From positions 7,874,001 to 7,938,000 of the forward strand of contig NZ_CP108476.1 in the NCBI RefSeq assembly GCF_036226465.1: DNA of 64,000 nt, written 5' to 3'. The stretch comes from Kitasatospora sp. NBC_01250 (GTDB lineage: Bacteria; Actinomycetota; Actinomycetes; Streptomycetales; Streptomycetaceae). Numbering within the stretch: the stretch's first letter is position 1; every line of letters starts with the position of its first letter. A program made the position numbers and the translations under genes. Below the pieces are notes generated by a model, which saw only the letters and a program-made list of their open reading frames with translations, made no database searches and was not told the origin of the DNA. Shown here in pieces: positions 18,603 to 26,412 of this stretch.

Positions 18603-18643
18603 CGCCCCTCCAGCGGCAGGGCCATGGTGTCGGTGGCGGTCAT
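18599..18643 (-). CDS. 14-codon reading frame bridging two operon genes
   Basis: An ATG (18641-18643) overlaps the stop of the upstream methyltransferase gene (ATGA), and its own TGA (18599-18601) overlaps the GTG of DUF1295 (GTGA). The peptide reads MTATDTMALPLEGR. Tiling both junctions exactly suggests a translational relay that keeps ribosomes on the message, but with only 14 codons chance is possible. Confidence 0.35.
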   Translation of the reverse strand: MTATDTMALPLEGR

Positions 18644-19965
18644 CGGGCCAACCCCTCCCGGGTGAGCAGGAATTGCTGGACGTCGAGGTAGCCGGTGCGG
18701 AACCCGGCCTCGGAGTAGGCCAGATAGAACTCCCACATGCGCCGGAAGGCCTGGTCGAAGCCGAGTTCGGCCACCTCGGCGGCCCGCTCGGTGAAGCGCT
18801 CGCGCCACAGCCGCAGGGTCTCGGCGTAGTGCGCCCCGTAGCCGCAGCGGGCCGTGACGCGCAGCCGGGTGGCGCGGGCCGCGGTCTCCTCGATGGCCTG
18901 GACGGAGGGGATCTGACCGCCGGGGAAGACGTACTTGAGGATCCAGGTGTAGGTGCCGCTGCTGGCCAGCATCCGCTGGTGCGGCATGGTGATCGCCTGC
19001 AGCGCCACCCGCCCGCCGGGCCCCAGTACCCGGTCGATGGTGCGCAGGTACGCGGGCCAGAACGGCCGGCCGACCGCCTCGATCATCTCCACGCTGACCA
19101 CCGCGTCGAACTCACCCTCGGCCGCACGGTAGTCGCACAGCCGCACCTCGGCGCGGTCCGCCTGCCCGGCGGCCCGGATCCGGTGGCGGGCCAGCAGCAA
19201 CTGCTCCTCGGACAGGGTCAGGCTGACCACCCGTGCGCCGCGCGCCGCGGCGCGCAGGGCGAGTTCGCCCCAGCCGGTGCCGATCTCCAGCACCCGGCTG
19301 CCGGGGCCGACGTGGGCCAGGTCGAGCAGCCGGTCGATCTTGCGCCGCTGGGCCTCGGCCAGGTTCGCCGGGCCGGCGAGCGGCGCGTGCGCGCGGTCGG
19401 TGGGGAAGACCGCCGCGGAGTAGGTCATCGTGGGGTCGAGGAAGAGCGCGAACAGCTCGTTGGACAGGTCGTAGTGGCGGCGGATGTTGCCGCGCGCGTT
19501 CTCGGCGGTGCTCAACTCGGCGGCGGGCGTCCGCCGTAGGCACAGGCGGCGCAGCCAGTGCGTGCCGGTGGGCACCAGGGCCTCGGGGTCGGCGGCCAGC
19601 GTGGCGAGCAGTGCGACGAGGTCGGGGGAGTCCCAGTCGCCGGCCTGGTAGGACTCGCCGAAGCCGATCAGCCCCCCGGCGCCGATCCGGTGGAAGAAGG
19701 CCTGCGGCCGGCGCAGCCGCAGCACCGGCGCGCCGGCCGGAGCGGGTACCAGCGCCCGCCCGTCGGGCAGTTCGACGCGCAGCCCGCGCTGTCCGGCGAT
19801 CCGGCCCAGCAGCCGCCGGGCCACCGCCGCACGGGCCGGGGCGTTGGGCTGCCGGGCCACGTCGGGCCAGCGCAGCGGGTCGACCGGCGGGTCGACCGGC
19901 GGGGCCGGTGGACCCGCCGGCGGTTCGACGGACAGGTGAGCGGGCAGATCGGCGGGCAGAGTCAC
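18640..19965 (-). CDS. Cyclopropane-fatty-acid-synthase-like SAM methyltransferase
   Basis: 441 aa from the GTG at 19965, which overlaps the DUF1365 stop by 4 nt; the longer open frame upstream is only overlap. The CFA synthase core is clear: ARGNIRRHYDLSNELFALFLD, MTYSAAVFP, SAM site LEIGTGWGELALRAA, SLTLSEEQLLLA, VSVEMIEAVG, YVFPGGQIPS. It methylates or cyclopropanates unsaturated acyl chains of phospholipids at the membrane surface. In other bacteria such operons with an FAD oxidoreductase relate to unusual branched, cyclopropane or furan fatty acids, so the product here may not be a simple cyclopropane. Pro-rich N-terminus of about 40 residues is not conserved. Confidence 0.9.
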   Translation of the reverse strand: MTLPADLPAHLSVEPPAGPPAPPVDPPVDPLRWPDVARQPNAPARAAVARRLLGRIAGQRGLRVELPDGRALVPAPAGAPVLRLRRPQAFFHRIGAGGLIGFGESYQAGDWDSPDLVALLATLAADPEALVPTGTHWLRRLCLRRTPAAELSTAENARGNIRRHYDLSNELFALFLDPTMTYSAAVFPTDRAHAPLAGPANLAEAQRRKIDRLLDLAHVGPGSRVLEIGTGWGELALRAAARGARVVSLTLSEEQLLLARHRIRAAGQADRAEVRLCDYRAAEGEFDAVVSVEMIEAVGRPFWPAYLRTIDRVLGPGGRVALQAITMPHQRMLASSGTYTWILKYVFPGGQIPSVQAIEETAARATRLRVTARCGYGAHYAETLRLWRERFTERAAEVAELGFDQAFRRMWEFYLAYSEAGFRTGYLDVQQFLLTREGLAR

Positions 19966-20798
19966 GGTGCTGGGGCTTTCTGCGAGGAGGGCCGCGGTGG
20001 ACGGGGGTGGACGGGCAGGCCGCGCAGCCACAGCCGGACGCCCTGCAGCCGGATGCGCACGCTGACGGCCAGGGTCGAGAACGGATGCCGGACCGCCTCC
20101 CGCAGCAGCCCGGTCGTGCTCGCCGGCAGCCGGGTGCCGCGCAGCGTTGCGGTGAACACCCGCACGCCCGCCTGTTCCAGGTGGATGGTCAGCGCGAGTC
20201 GGCTGCCGGGCTCGGGCAGCGCCATCAGGTAGCGGCCGTCCACCGCGAAGAACGGCGAGACGTAGAACTCCTTGGCGGCGCGGGCGAATCCGTGCTCGTC
20301 GGGGCGCAGCAGGTAGCGGTGGTGGCAGCCGTAGGTGTTGTGGACCTCGGCGACCGTGCAGACCGGGCGGCCCGCGCGATCGTGGCACCAGTAGACGGTG
20401 AGCGGATTGAAGACGTGGCCGAGCGAGCGCGCCTGGGCCAGCATCAGGACCCGCCCGTCGGGCGGCTCGACGCCCTGCGCGGCCAGGTACCGGTCCAGGT
20501 TCTGACGCAGTGTCAGCCCGGCCGGGCCCGGGTGGTCCGTGGCGCGGAAGCGGGCCAGCGGGCGCAGCGGCCACGGCACCGGCGGCAGCCGGTCCAGGTC
20601 CACCAGCCACAGGTAGGTCCGGTACCGGAACGCGTGCCGCAGCGGGCTGCGCCGCACATGGGTGGTCCGGCAGTCGTAGAGCGCCGCACCCCAGGGGCCG
20701 GGCAACGCGCTTGTGGGCTGGGTGAATTCGGGCCAGGCAGGTTCGGCCTGGACGGGTTCGGGCGGGGCGAGTCCGGGCCGAGCCGGTTCCGGCGTCAT
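19962..20798 (-). CDS. DUF1365 family protein
   Basis: 278 aa; the ATG at 20798 overlaps the FAD oxidoreductase stop (ATGA), which sets the start. DUF1365 features: RRSPLRHAFRYRTYLWLVDLD, LGHVFNPLTVYWCHD, EVHNTYGCHHRYLL, KEFYVSPFF. No membrane segments. The family nearly always travels with the FAD-dependent oxidoreductase and CFA-type methyltransferase as here, but its chemistry is undefined; a role in fatty-acid modification is inferred from context. The first ~35 residues are Pro/Glu-rich. Confidence 0.9.
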   Translation of the reverse strand: MTPEPARPGLAPPEPVQAEPAWPEFTQPTSALPGPWGAALYDCRTTHVRRSPLRHAFRYRTYLWLVDLDRLPPVPWPLRPLARFRATDHPGPAGLTLRQNLDRYLAAQGVEPPDGRVLMLAQARSLGHVFNPLTVYWCHDRAGRPVCTVAEVHNTYGCHHRYLLRPDEHGFARAAKEFYVSPFFAVDGRYLMALPEPGSRLALTIHLEQAGVRVFTATLRGTRLPASTTGLLREAVRHPFSTLAVSVRIRLQGVRLWLRGLPVHPRPPRPSSQKAPAP

Positions 20799-22129
20799 GG
20801 CGCGCTCACCCCGAGCAGTGCGTGCGCGGCCGCCAGGCCGGCCCGGCAGCCGTCCTCGTGGAAGCCCCAGCCGTGGTAGGCGCCCGCGAACGCGGTGCGC
20901 CCGGTGGTCAGTTCGGGCAGCCGGCGCTGGGCGGCCACGCTCTGCCGGGTGTAGATCGGGTGCTCGTAGACGGTGCGGGAGACGACGTGCTCGGCCGGGA
21001 CGGGGTGCCGCGGGTCCTCGTTCAGGGTGACCAGGTAGTCCTCGGCGGTGTCCAGCCCGAGCAGCCGGTTGAGGTGGTAGCTGACCCGCACCTGCTCGGC
21101 GCCGTCCGCACAGTGCGCCATCCGGTAGTTCCAGGAGGCCCGGGCCCTTGGGGCGCTGGGCAGTTGGGAGGTGTCGCGGTGCAGCACGGTCGGGTTGCGC
21201 GAGTAGCGGAAGGCGCCCAGGACTTCGCGCTCGGCGCGGCCGGGGTCGGCCAGCAGGCGCAGCGCCTGGTCCGCGTGGGTGGCGATCACCACGCCGTCGG
21301 CCTGGTGCCGCCGGCCGTCCGCGGTGGTCAGCGCCACCGCGTCGGCGTGCCGCCGCACCGACCGCACCGGCGCCCCACGGTGGACGGCGCTCAGCCGCTC
21401 GGCGATCCGCTCCACGTAGGTCCGTGAGCCGCCCACCACGGTCCGCCAGGGCGGCGAGCCGGTCACGCTCAGCAGGCCGTGGTTGTGCAGGAAGGCGAAG
21501 AGGTAGCGGGCCGGGTAGTCCCCGGCCAGATCCGGCGCGCACGACCACACCGCGGCGACCAGCGGGTTGACGAAGTGGCCGGCGAAGTAGCGGGAGAAGC
21601 CGCCGGCCGCCAGGAACTCGCGCAGCGTCGGATCGCCGGACCTGGGATCCGCCAGCAGCCGCCGGGCCCGGCGGTGGAACCGCGGCACCTCGCCGAGCAG
21701 CCACAGGTAGCGCCCGCGCAGCAGGGCGCTCGGCCGGGCGAGCAGGCCCGCCGCTCCGCGCGCGCCCGCGTACTCCAGCCCGCACCCCTCGCACCGCACC
21801 GACATGCTCATGTCGCTGGGCCTGGTCGCCACGCCGAGCTCACCGAAGAGGGCGACCAGGTGCGGGTAGGTGCGCTCGTTGTGCACCAGGAACCCGGTGT
21901 CCAGGGCGACCGCCCGGCCGTCGGCCCCGACCGCCCGTTGGGTGTGGGCATGGCCGCCGAGCCGGTCCTCGCCCTCGAACAGGTCCACGGCCACCCCCGC
22001 GCGCTGCAGCCGGAAGGCGGCGGTCAGACCGGCCACGCCCGAGCCCACCACGGCCACCCGGCGAGGCCCGCCGGCCGGTCGGCGGACGGGCTCCGCCGGT
22101 GCCTCCCACGCTGCTGCGGACACGGTCAC
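20795..22129 (-). CDS. FAD-dependent amine-oxidase-like oxidoreductase
   Basis: 444 aa, GTG start with AGGAG 5 nt upstream. The N-terminal dinucleotide site is VAVVGSGVAGLTAAFRL, followed by DLFEGEDRLGGHAHT and a C-terminal GAYHGWGFHEDGC FAD motif. This is the predicted NAD/FAD-binding flavoprotein type (COG2907), related to phytoene desaturases and amine oxidases. As first gene of a four-gene operon with DUF1365, CFA-type methyltransferase and DUF1295, it probably oxidises or desaturates an acyl chain. Its promoter copies the one of the SigK-like gene (see 22199-22226). Confidence 0.9.
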   Translation of the reverse strand: MTVSAAAWEAPAEPVRRPAGGPRRVAVVGSGVAGLTAAFRLQRAGVAVDLFEGEDRLGGHAHTQRAVGADGRAVALDTGFLVHNERTYPHLVALFGELGVATRPSDMSMSVRCEGCGLEYAGARGAAGLLARPSALLRGRYLWLLGEVPRFHRRARRLLADPRSGDPTLREFLAAGGFSRYFAGHFVNPLVAAVWSCAPDLAGDYPARYLFAFLHNHGLLSVTGSPPWRTVVGGSRTYVERIAERLSAVHRGAPVRSVRRHADAVALTTADGRRHQADGVVIATHADQALRLLADPGRAEREVLGAFRYSRNPTVLHRDTSQLPSAPRARASWNYRMAHCADGAEQVRVSYHLNRLLGLDTAEDYLVTLNEDPRHPVPAEHVVSRTVYEHPIYTRQSVAAQRRLPELTTGRTAFAGAYHGWGFHEDGCRAGLAAAHALLGVSAP

Positions 22130-22198
22130 GGGTGCTCCTTCACTCCTCGCGCGGGCCGGTCCGACGACCCGGACCCGCCCTGGCGGCGCTCACCTTCT

Positions 22199-22226
22199 CT
22201 TCGGAGCGGCGCACCGGACGGATTGC
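22199..22226 (-). promoter_or_regulatory. ECF-type promoter of the FAD oxidoreductase operon
   Basis: On the minus strand GCAATCCG, a 12-nt spacer, then CTCCGAAG, ending 70 nt before the GTG at 22129. Both boxes and the spacer length are identical to those upstream of the sigma-factor gene (23860-23887). Confidence 0.75.
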
Positions 22227-22291
22227 TCCGAACGGGGCACCCGCGGCCGCCCCGGCAGCCGACCGCCGGTCCAGCACCCGACGCCGGTCCG

Positions 22292-22399
22292 GCGGCCGAG
22301 AACAGCGCGGCGGCCGAGGACCGCGCAGCGCCCGAGGACAGTCCGGCGCCCGAGGACAGCGCGGCGCCCGAGAAGAGCGAGGCGCCCGAAAACAGCCCG
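22292..22399 (+). repeat. Six 18-bp tandem repeats in the intergenic region
   Basis: Six consecutive 18-bp units of the form gcgcccgaggacagcncg, with a few changes per unit. They fill much of the 363-bp gap (22130-22492) between the anti-sigma gene and the FAD oxidoreductase gene, upstream of the latter's promoter. No gene with a plausible start runs through them on either strand. Confidence 0.85.
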
Positions 22400-22492
22400 G
22401 CACAGCGGAACGGGCCGCGTCCCGGCGAGGGGAGGGACCCGGCCCGCGATCGGGGGAGGGTGACCGGCGGCGGCAGCCGAACGGGAGTCGCG

Positions 22493-23239
22493 TCAGCCGA
22501 ACGCCAACAACAGCACCGGCTGCCCGCTGGGGTGCGCCGACCCGCCGGCCGGCTCGACCGTCACGCCGACCCCCGCCGCGTGCCCGACCGGCCCACTGAG
22601 CAGCAGCGAGCCGGAGGAGGCCGCCAGCAGGCCCGCCGGGCGCATGGTTCCGGCGTCGTCGAACCACAGTTCGTAGGTCGTGCCGTGCACCAGCGCCGGC
22701 AGCCCCTGGGCGAGGAAGCCCGCCTGGTCCAGCTGCTGCGACCACACCACGGTGCCCGCGCCGGAGCCCGTGTGCGCGGTCGCGGTGCGCGCATCCGGCG
22801 CGGTGAGCAGCCCGGCCAGCCGGGCCTGCTGCTCCTGCAGCGCATCCGCCCGCACCGCGGCCTGCCGCGCGTCCTGGTGCTGCTGGAACGCGATGCCGCC
22901 CAGTGCCGCCGTCCCGGCCAGCGAGGCCGCGAGGGCGAGCTTGGCCCACTGCCGCGCCAGCCGGCCGCGCCGGGCCGATCCCGCACCGGGCGCCGAGGTC
23001 AGCGGCGCCAACTGGCGGACGGCGGCGGTGGCCGCCAGCACCCGCGCCCGCAGCTCCGGCGGCGGCGGGACGGCCTCGGCCAGGCCGAACCGGGCCAGCG
23101 TGGTGCGGAACTCCCGCACCTCCAGCGCGCACGGCTCGCACTGGGCCAGGTGCCGCTCGAAGGCATCGCGCTCTGCCTCGTCCAGCGCGTGGGCCGCGTA
23201 GGCACCGGTCAGCGTGTGCAGGTCCGCCGCGATCGTCAT
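22493..23239 (-). CDS. RskA-like anti-sigma factor
   Basis: 248 aa; the ATG overlaps the sigma-factor stop (ATGA). N-terminal anti-sigma domain with the zinc motif HLAQCEPC (ending near residue 37) after DLHTLTGAYAAHALDEAE, one membrane helix (LALAASLAGTAALGGIAF, about residues 101-118), and an extracytoplasmic RskA domain (VVWSQQLDQAGFLAQGLP, TYELWFDDAG). It should hold the SigK-like factor at the membrane until regulated proteolysis frees it. Coupled translation supports equal amounts of the pair. Confidence 0.92.
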   Translation of the reverse strand: MTIAADLHTLTGAYAAHALDEAERDAFERHLAQCEPCALEVREFRTTLARFGLAEAVPPPPELRARVLAATAAVRQLAPLTSAPGAGSARRGRLARQWAKLALAASLAGTAALGGIAFQQHQDARQAAVRADALQEQQARLAGLLTAPDARTATAHTGSGAGTVVWSQQLDQAGFLAQGLPALVHGTTYELWFDDAGTMRPAGLLAASSGSLLLSGPVGHAAGVGVTVEPAGGSAHPSGQPVLLLAFG

Positions 23240-23820
23240 GACTCCACCCCCAGGCAGTCCCGCAGCCGGATCAGCCCGTCGCGCATCCGGGTCTTGATGG
23301 TGCCCAGCGGCGCGCCGAGCATGTCGGCCACCTCCCGGTAGGAGTAGCCGCGGTAGTAGGCCAGGGTGACCGACTCGCGCTGCAGCTCGGTCAGCGACCG
23401 CAGGCAGCGCCGCACCTGCTCGCGCTCCAGCCGGCCCTCCACCTGTTCGGCGACCTCGTCGAAGACCGGGGTGTGCGACCGGGCGGCCACCCGCTGCTCG
23501 CGGTCGCTGGCCGCCTGCGCCGAGCGCACCCGGTCCACCGCGCGCCGGTGCGCCATGGTCAGCACCCAGGGCATCACCTCGCCGCGCTCCGGCCGGTAGC
23601 GCGCGGCGGTGCGCCAGACCTCCAGCATCACCTCCTGCGTCACCTCCTCCGACTGCGCCGGATCCCGCAGCACCTGCCGGACCAGCCCGAACACCGGCCC
23701 GGCCACCGCGTCGTACAGGCGCCCGAAGGCGTCCTGGTCACCGAAGGCGACCCTGGCCACCAGCTCCGGCAGATCCGGCCCCCGGCGCTGCGGGTTGGAG
23801 AGCTGGACGACCCTGTTCAC
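23236..23820 (-). CDS. sigK: ECF RNA polymerase sigma factor, SigK type
   Basis: 194 aa from the GTG at 23820, just after an AAAGGTGG ribosome site; the longer open frame is upstream untranslated DNA. Region 2: ALGD-like AFGDQDAFGRLYDAVAGPVFG, EVTQEVMLEVW, and MPWVLTMAHRRAVDRVR. Region 4: LTELQRESVTLAYYRGYSYREVADML and GTIKTRMRDGL. It fits the SigK/ECF19 group, as does the adjoining RskA-like gene. Its promoter carries the same boxes as that of the FAD oxidoreductase operon, so it probably activates itself and that lipid operon. Confidence 0.92.
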   Translation of the reverse strand: MNRVVQLSNPQRRGPDLPELVARVAFGDQDAFGRLYDAVAGPVFGLVRQVLRDPAQSEEVTQEVMLEVWRTAARYRPERGEVMPWVLTMAHRRAVDRVRSAQAASDREQRVAARSHTPVFDEVAEQVEGRLEREQVRRCLRSLTELQRESVTLAYYRGYSYREVADMLGAPLGTIKTRMRDGLIRLRDCLGVES

Positions 23821-23859
23821 CCCGCCACCTTTCCGGATGCGATTCCCCTCACGCCCCCA

Positions 23860-23887
23860 CTTCGGAGCCGCGCGCCCCGCGGATTGC
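23860..23887 (-). promoter_or_regulatory. Autoregulatory ECF-type promoter of the SigK-like gene
   Basis: On the minus strand GCAATCCG, 12 nt, CTCCGAAG, ending 40 nt before the GTG at 23820. Identical boxes and spacing occur at 22199-22226, while surrounding bases differ, which argues for selection on the motif. Confidence 0.75.
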
Positions 23888-23997
23888 CCGCCGGCCCAGG
23901 AAAGCCGCCGAACCGGCGAACCGGCGGTGGAGCCCGGGCAGCGCAGCGGCGCCCGCCCCGACCGGCCGGCCGGGACGGGCGCCACCGGGCGCCGTCG

Positions 23998-25452
23998 CTA
24001 CCTGCGCACCGCCGCCGCGATCCGGTCGCCGATCGACTTGTCGATGTGCCGCCAGTACTGGAACGCCCGCTCCAGCACCGGCTCCGAGACCCCGTTCAGC
24101 AGGTGCCCGGCCACGTTCGACACCAGCCGCTCACGCGCCGCGTCGTCCAGCACGTGGCGCACCATGGTGCCCGCCTGGCCCCAGTCGTCGTCCTCCGCGT
24201 GCGGCGGGTACGCCTCCCGGATCATCTTGCCGGCCACCTCCCAGCCCAGCGGATCGCCCCAGATCGAGGGGTCCGCGGCCGGCCCGCCGTAGGAGTTGGG
24301 CGCGTACGGCGTCTCGGCGCGCGAGGCGTCGAAGCGCATCGGCCCGTCCTTGGCGTAGGAGTGCACCGGCACGTGCGCCCGGTTCGGCGGCAGCTGCGCG
24401 TAGTTCGGGCCGATCCGGTACCGGTGGGTGTCGGGGTAGGAGAAGATCCGCCCGAGCAGCATCTTGTCCGGCGAGACGCCGATGCCCGGCACCAGGTTGG
24501 ACGGCTCGAACGCGGCCTGCTCGATGTGGACGTGGTAGTTCTCCGGGTTGCGGTTGAGCGTCATCCGCCCGACCTCGATCAGCGGGTAGTCGCCGTGCGG
24601 CCACACCTTGGTCAGGTCGAAGGGGTTGAAGCGGTAGTTCCACGCCTCGTCGAACGGCATCACCTGGACGTGCAGCGTCCAGGACGGGAACTCACCGCGC
24701 TCGATCGCGCCGTACAGGTCGCGCAGGTGCGCGTCCGGGTCCTTCCCGGCCAGCAGGTCGGCGTCCTCCTGGGTGAGGAAGTCGACGCCCTGGTCGGTCT
24801 TGAAGTGGTACTTGATCCAGAACTTCTCGCCGCCCGCGTTGGCCCACAGGAAGGTGTGCGAGCCGTAGCCGTTCATGTTCCGCCAGGTCTTCGGGATGCC
24901 CCGGTCGCCCATCAGCCAGGTGACCATGTGTGCGGACTCGGGGCTCAGCGTCCAGAAGTCCCACTGCATGTCGTTGTCGCGCAGGTGGGTGTCCGGGCGG
25001 CGCTTCTGCGAGCGGATGAAGTCCTGGAACTTCATCGGGTCGCGGACGAAGAAGATCGGCGTGTTGTTCCCGACCAGGTCGTAGTTCCCCTGTTCGGTGT
25101 AGAACTTCACCGCGAAGCCGCGCGGGTCGCGCCAGGTGTCGGGGGTCCCGAGTTCACCGGCGACGGTGGAGAACCGGATCAGCAGCTCGGTCTTCTTGCC
25201 GGGCTGGAACAGGTCGGCCTTGGTGTACCGGCTGACGTCGTTGGTCACCTGGAAGACGCCGTAGGCGCCGCCGCCCTTGGCGTGCACCACCCGCTCGGGC
25301 ACCCGTTCGCGGTTGAACTGGGCCATCTTCTCGATCAGGTAGTGGTCGTGCAGCAGGATCGGGCCCACCGGGCCCGCGGTGAGGGAGTCGGCGTCGCTCT
25401 CGACCGGGACGCCCGCGTTGTTCGTGGTGGGTGGGACCGCTGACTCGGACAT
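23998..25452 (-). CDS. katA: Monofunctional haem catalase (clade-3-like, small subunit)
   Basis: 484 aa; the ATG has a near-perfect AAGGAGGT 8 nt upstream. Catalytic His in ERVVHAKGGGAYG, distal Asn in DLVGNNTPIFFVRD, proximal haem ligand Tyr in RIFSYPDTHRYRIGPNY. The size suits a small-subunit catalase that binds NADPH. It degrades hydrogen peroxide in the cytoplasm. Single gene, downstream of a phosphoribosyltransferase gene on the same strand. It resembles the main vegetative catalase of streptomycetes; no catR-type regulator is adjacent. Confidence 0.96.
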   Translation of the reverse strand: MSESAVPPTTNNAGVPVESDADSLTAGPVGPILLHDHYLIEKMAQFNRERVPERVVHAKGGGAYGVFQVTNDVSRYTKADLFQPGKKTELLIRFSTVAGELGTPDTWRDPRGFAVKFYTEQGNYDLVGNNTPIFFVRDPMKFQDFIRSQKRRPDTHLRDNDMQWDFWTLSPESAHMVTWLMGDRGIPKTWRNMNGYGSHTFLWANAGGEKFWIKYHFKTDQGVDFLTQEDADLLAGKDPDAHLRDLYGAIERGEFPSWTLHVQVMPFDEAWNYRFNPFDLTKVWPHGDYPLIEVGRMTLNRNPENYHVHIEQAAFEPSNLVPGIGVSPDKMLLGRIFSYPDTHRYRIGPNYAQLPPNRAHVPVHSYAKDGPMRFDASRAETPYAPNSYGGPAADPSIWGDPLGWEVAGKMIREAYPPHAEDDDWGQAGTMVRHVLDDAARERLVSNVAGHLLNGVSEPVLERAFQYWRHIDKSIGDRIAAAVRR

Positions 25453-25548
25453 GGAAAACGACCTCCTTGCCGTGCGCGGTTACCAGCGCTCCGCGGTACC
25501 CGCGCGAACCGCGCGTGGCCCTGTGGCCCGCGCGTAGGGCCGCCTACC

Positions 25549-25607
25549 GCGGCCGTCTAGACTCAAACACCGGTGCGGGCGCTCCACAACCGCTGGCCTC
25601 ACCGGTG
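25549..25607. promoter_or_regulatory. Possible catalase promoter with paired CACCGGTG sites
   Basis: Two copies of the palindrome CACCGGTG (25568-25575 and 25600-25607) flank the likely promoter area. On the minus strand TTTGAG is followed 15 nt later by TAGGCG. The copies may be an operator or a weak hairpin ending the phosphoribosyltransferase message. Confidence 0.3.
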
Positions 25608-25610
25608 TCG

Positions 25611-26288
25611 CTACCCAGCGTCACCGGCGGCCTGCTCCAGCAGCCGGCGCACCTCCTCGTCGCTGGTCTGGTCGAAGTCGAGGTAGTACTGGCCGACCGC
25701 CTGGAACGAGGGCGGCGCGGTCAGGCAGACCAGGTCGTCCACCAGCGGCCCGAGCAGTCGCAAGGCCTCGGGCGCGGTCACCGGCACGGCCAGCAGCAGC
25801 TCGCTCACCTCCCGGCGGCGCAGCACCGCGAGCGCGGCGCGCACCGTGGCGCCGGTGGCGATCCCGTCGTCCACCACCACGACCGCCCGCCCGGCCGGGT
25901 CCAGCGGCGGCAGCGGCCCGCGCAGCCGCTCGGTGCGCTCGGCGACCTCGGCGGCGGTCGCCCCGGCCAGCTGCTCCAGGCGGGCGGGGCCGATCCCCAG
26001 CGCCGCGACGATGTCGTGGTTGAAGAGCCGGATGCCGCCCTCGCCGACCGCGCCCAGCGCCAGTTCCGGCTGTCCGGGCGCGCCGATCTTGCGGACCACC
26101 AGGATGTCGAGCGGCGCGCCGAGTGCCTTGGCCACCTGGTGGGCGACCGGCACCCCGCCCCGGGGCAGCCCGACCACGATCGGGTCGTCCGCCCCCCAGG
26201 CCCGCACCCGCTCGCCGAGCAGCCGCCCGGCCTCGGCCCGGTCCCGGAAGGTCCGCCCGTGCTGCCTGCTGCCGTAGAAGACCGTCAT
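25611..26288 (-). CDS. Type I phosphoribosyltransferase family protein
   Basis: 225 aa. The PRPP-binding motif VVVVDDGIATGATVRAAL is intact (around residue 135-152). The N-terminal part (VVGLPRGGVPVAHQVAKAL, LDILVVRKIGAP, ELALGAVGEGG) is typical of the large group of stand-alone phosphoribosyltransferases annotated without known substrate. No membrane or signal segments. It sits between catalase and a CtaG-like gene and is separated from the latter by a hairpin, so it probably forms its own unit. Role in nucleobase salvage is possible but not shown. Confidence 0.85.
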   Translation of the reverse strand: MTVFYGSRQHGRTFRDRAEAGRLLGERVRAWGADDPIVVGLPRGGVPVAHQVAKALGAPLDILVVRKIGAPGQPELALGAVGEGGIRLFNHDIVAALGIGPARLEQLAGATAAEVAERTERLRGPLPPLDPAGRAVVVVDDGIATGATVRAALAVLRRREVSELLLAVPVTAPEALRLLGPLVDDLVCLTAPPSFQAVGQYYLDFDQTSDEEVRRLLEQAAGDAG

Positions 26289-26357
26289 CTGCGATCACCA
26301 CCTGCCCAAGCCCCTTCCAGCGTGCCACCAAGCGCGGCAGCGGGCCCGGGGGAGCAC

Positions 26358-26392
26358 GGAGCCCCGTCCGCCACGGCGGCGGACGGGGCTCC
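26358..26392 (-). terminator. Hairpin downstream of CtaG-like gene
   Basis: Perfect 15-bp GC-rich stem (26358-26372 with 26378-26392) and a 5-nt loop, 20 nt after the CtaG-like stop. Confidence 0.85.
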
Positions 26393-26412
26393 CGGGTCCT
26401 GGTGGGGGGCGG

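Noticed and set aside
22292..22399. Plus-strand gene across the 18-bp repeats (APEDS-like protein)
   Set aside because: No start codon with a ribosome site, and the frame runs antisense through the anti-sigma gene.
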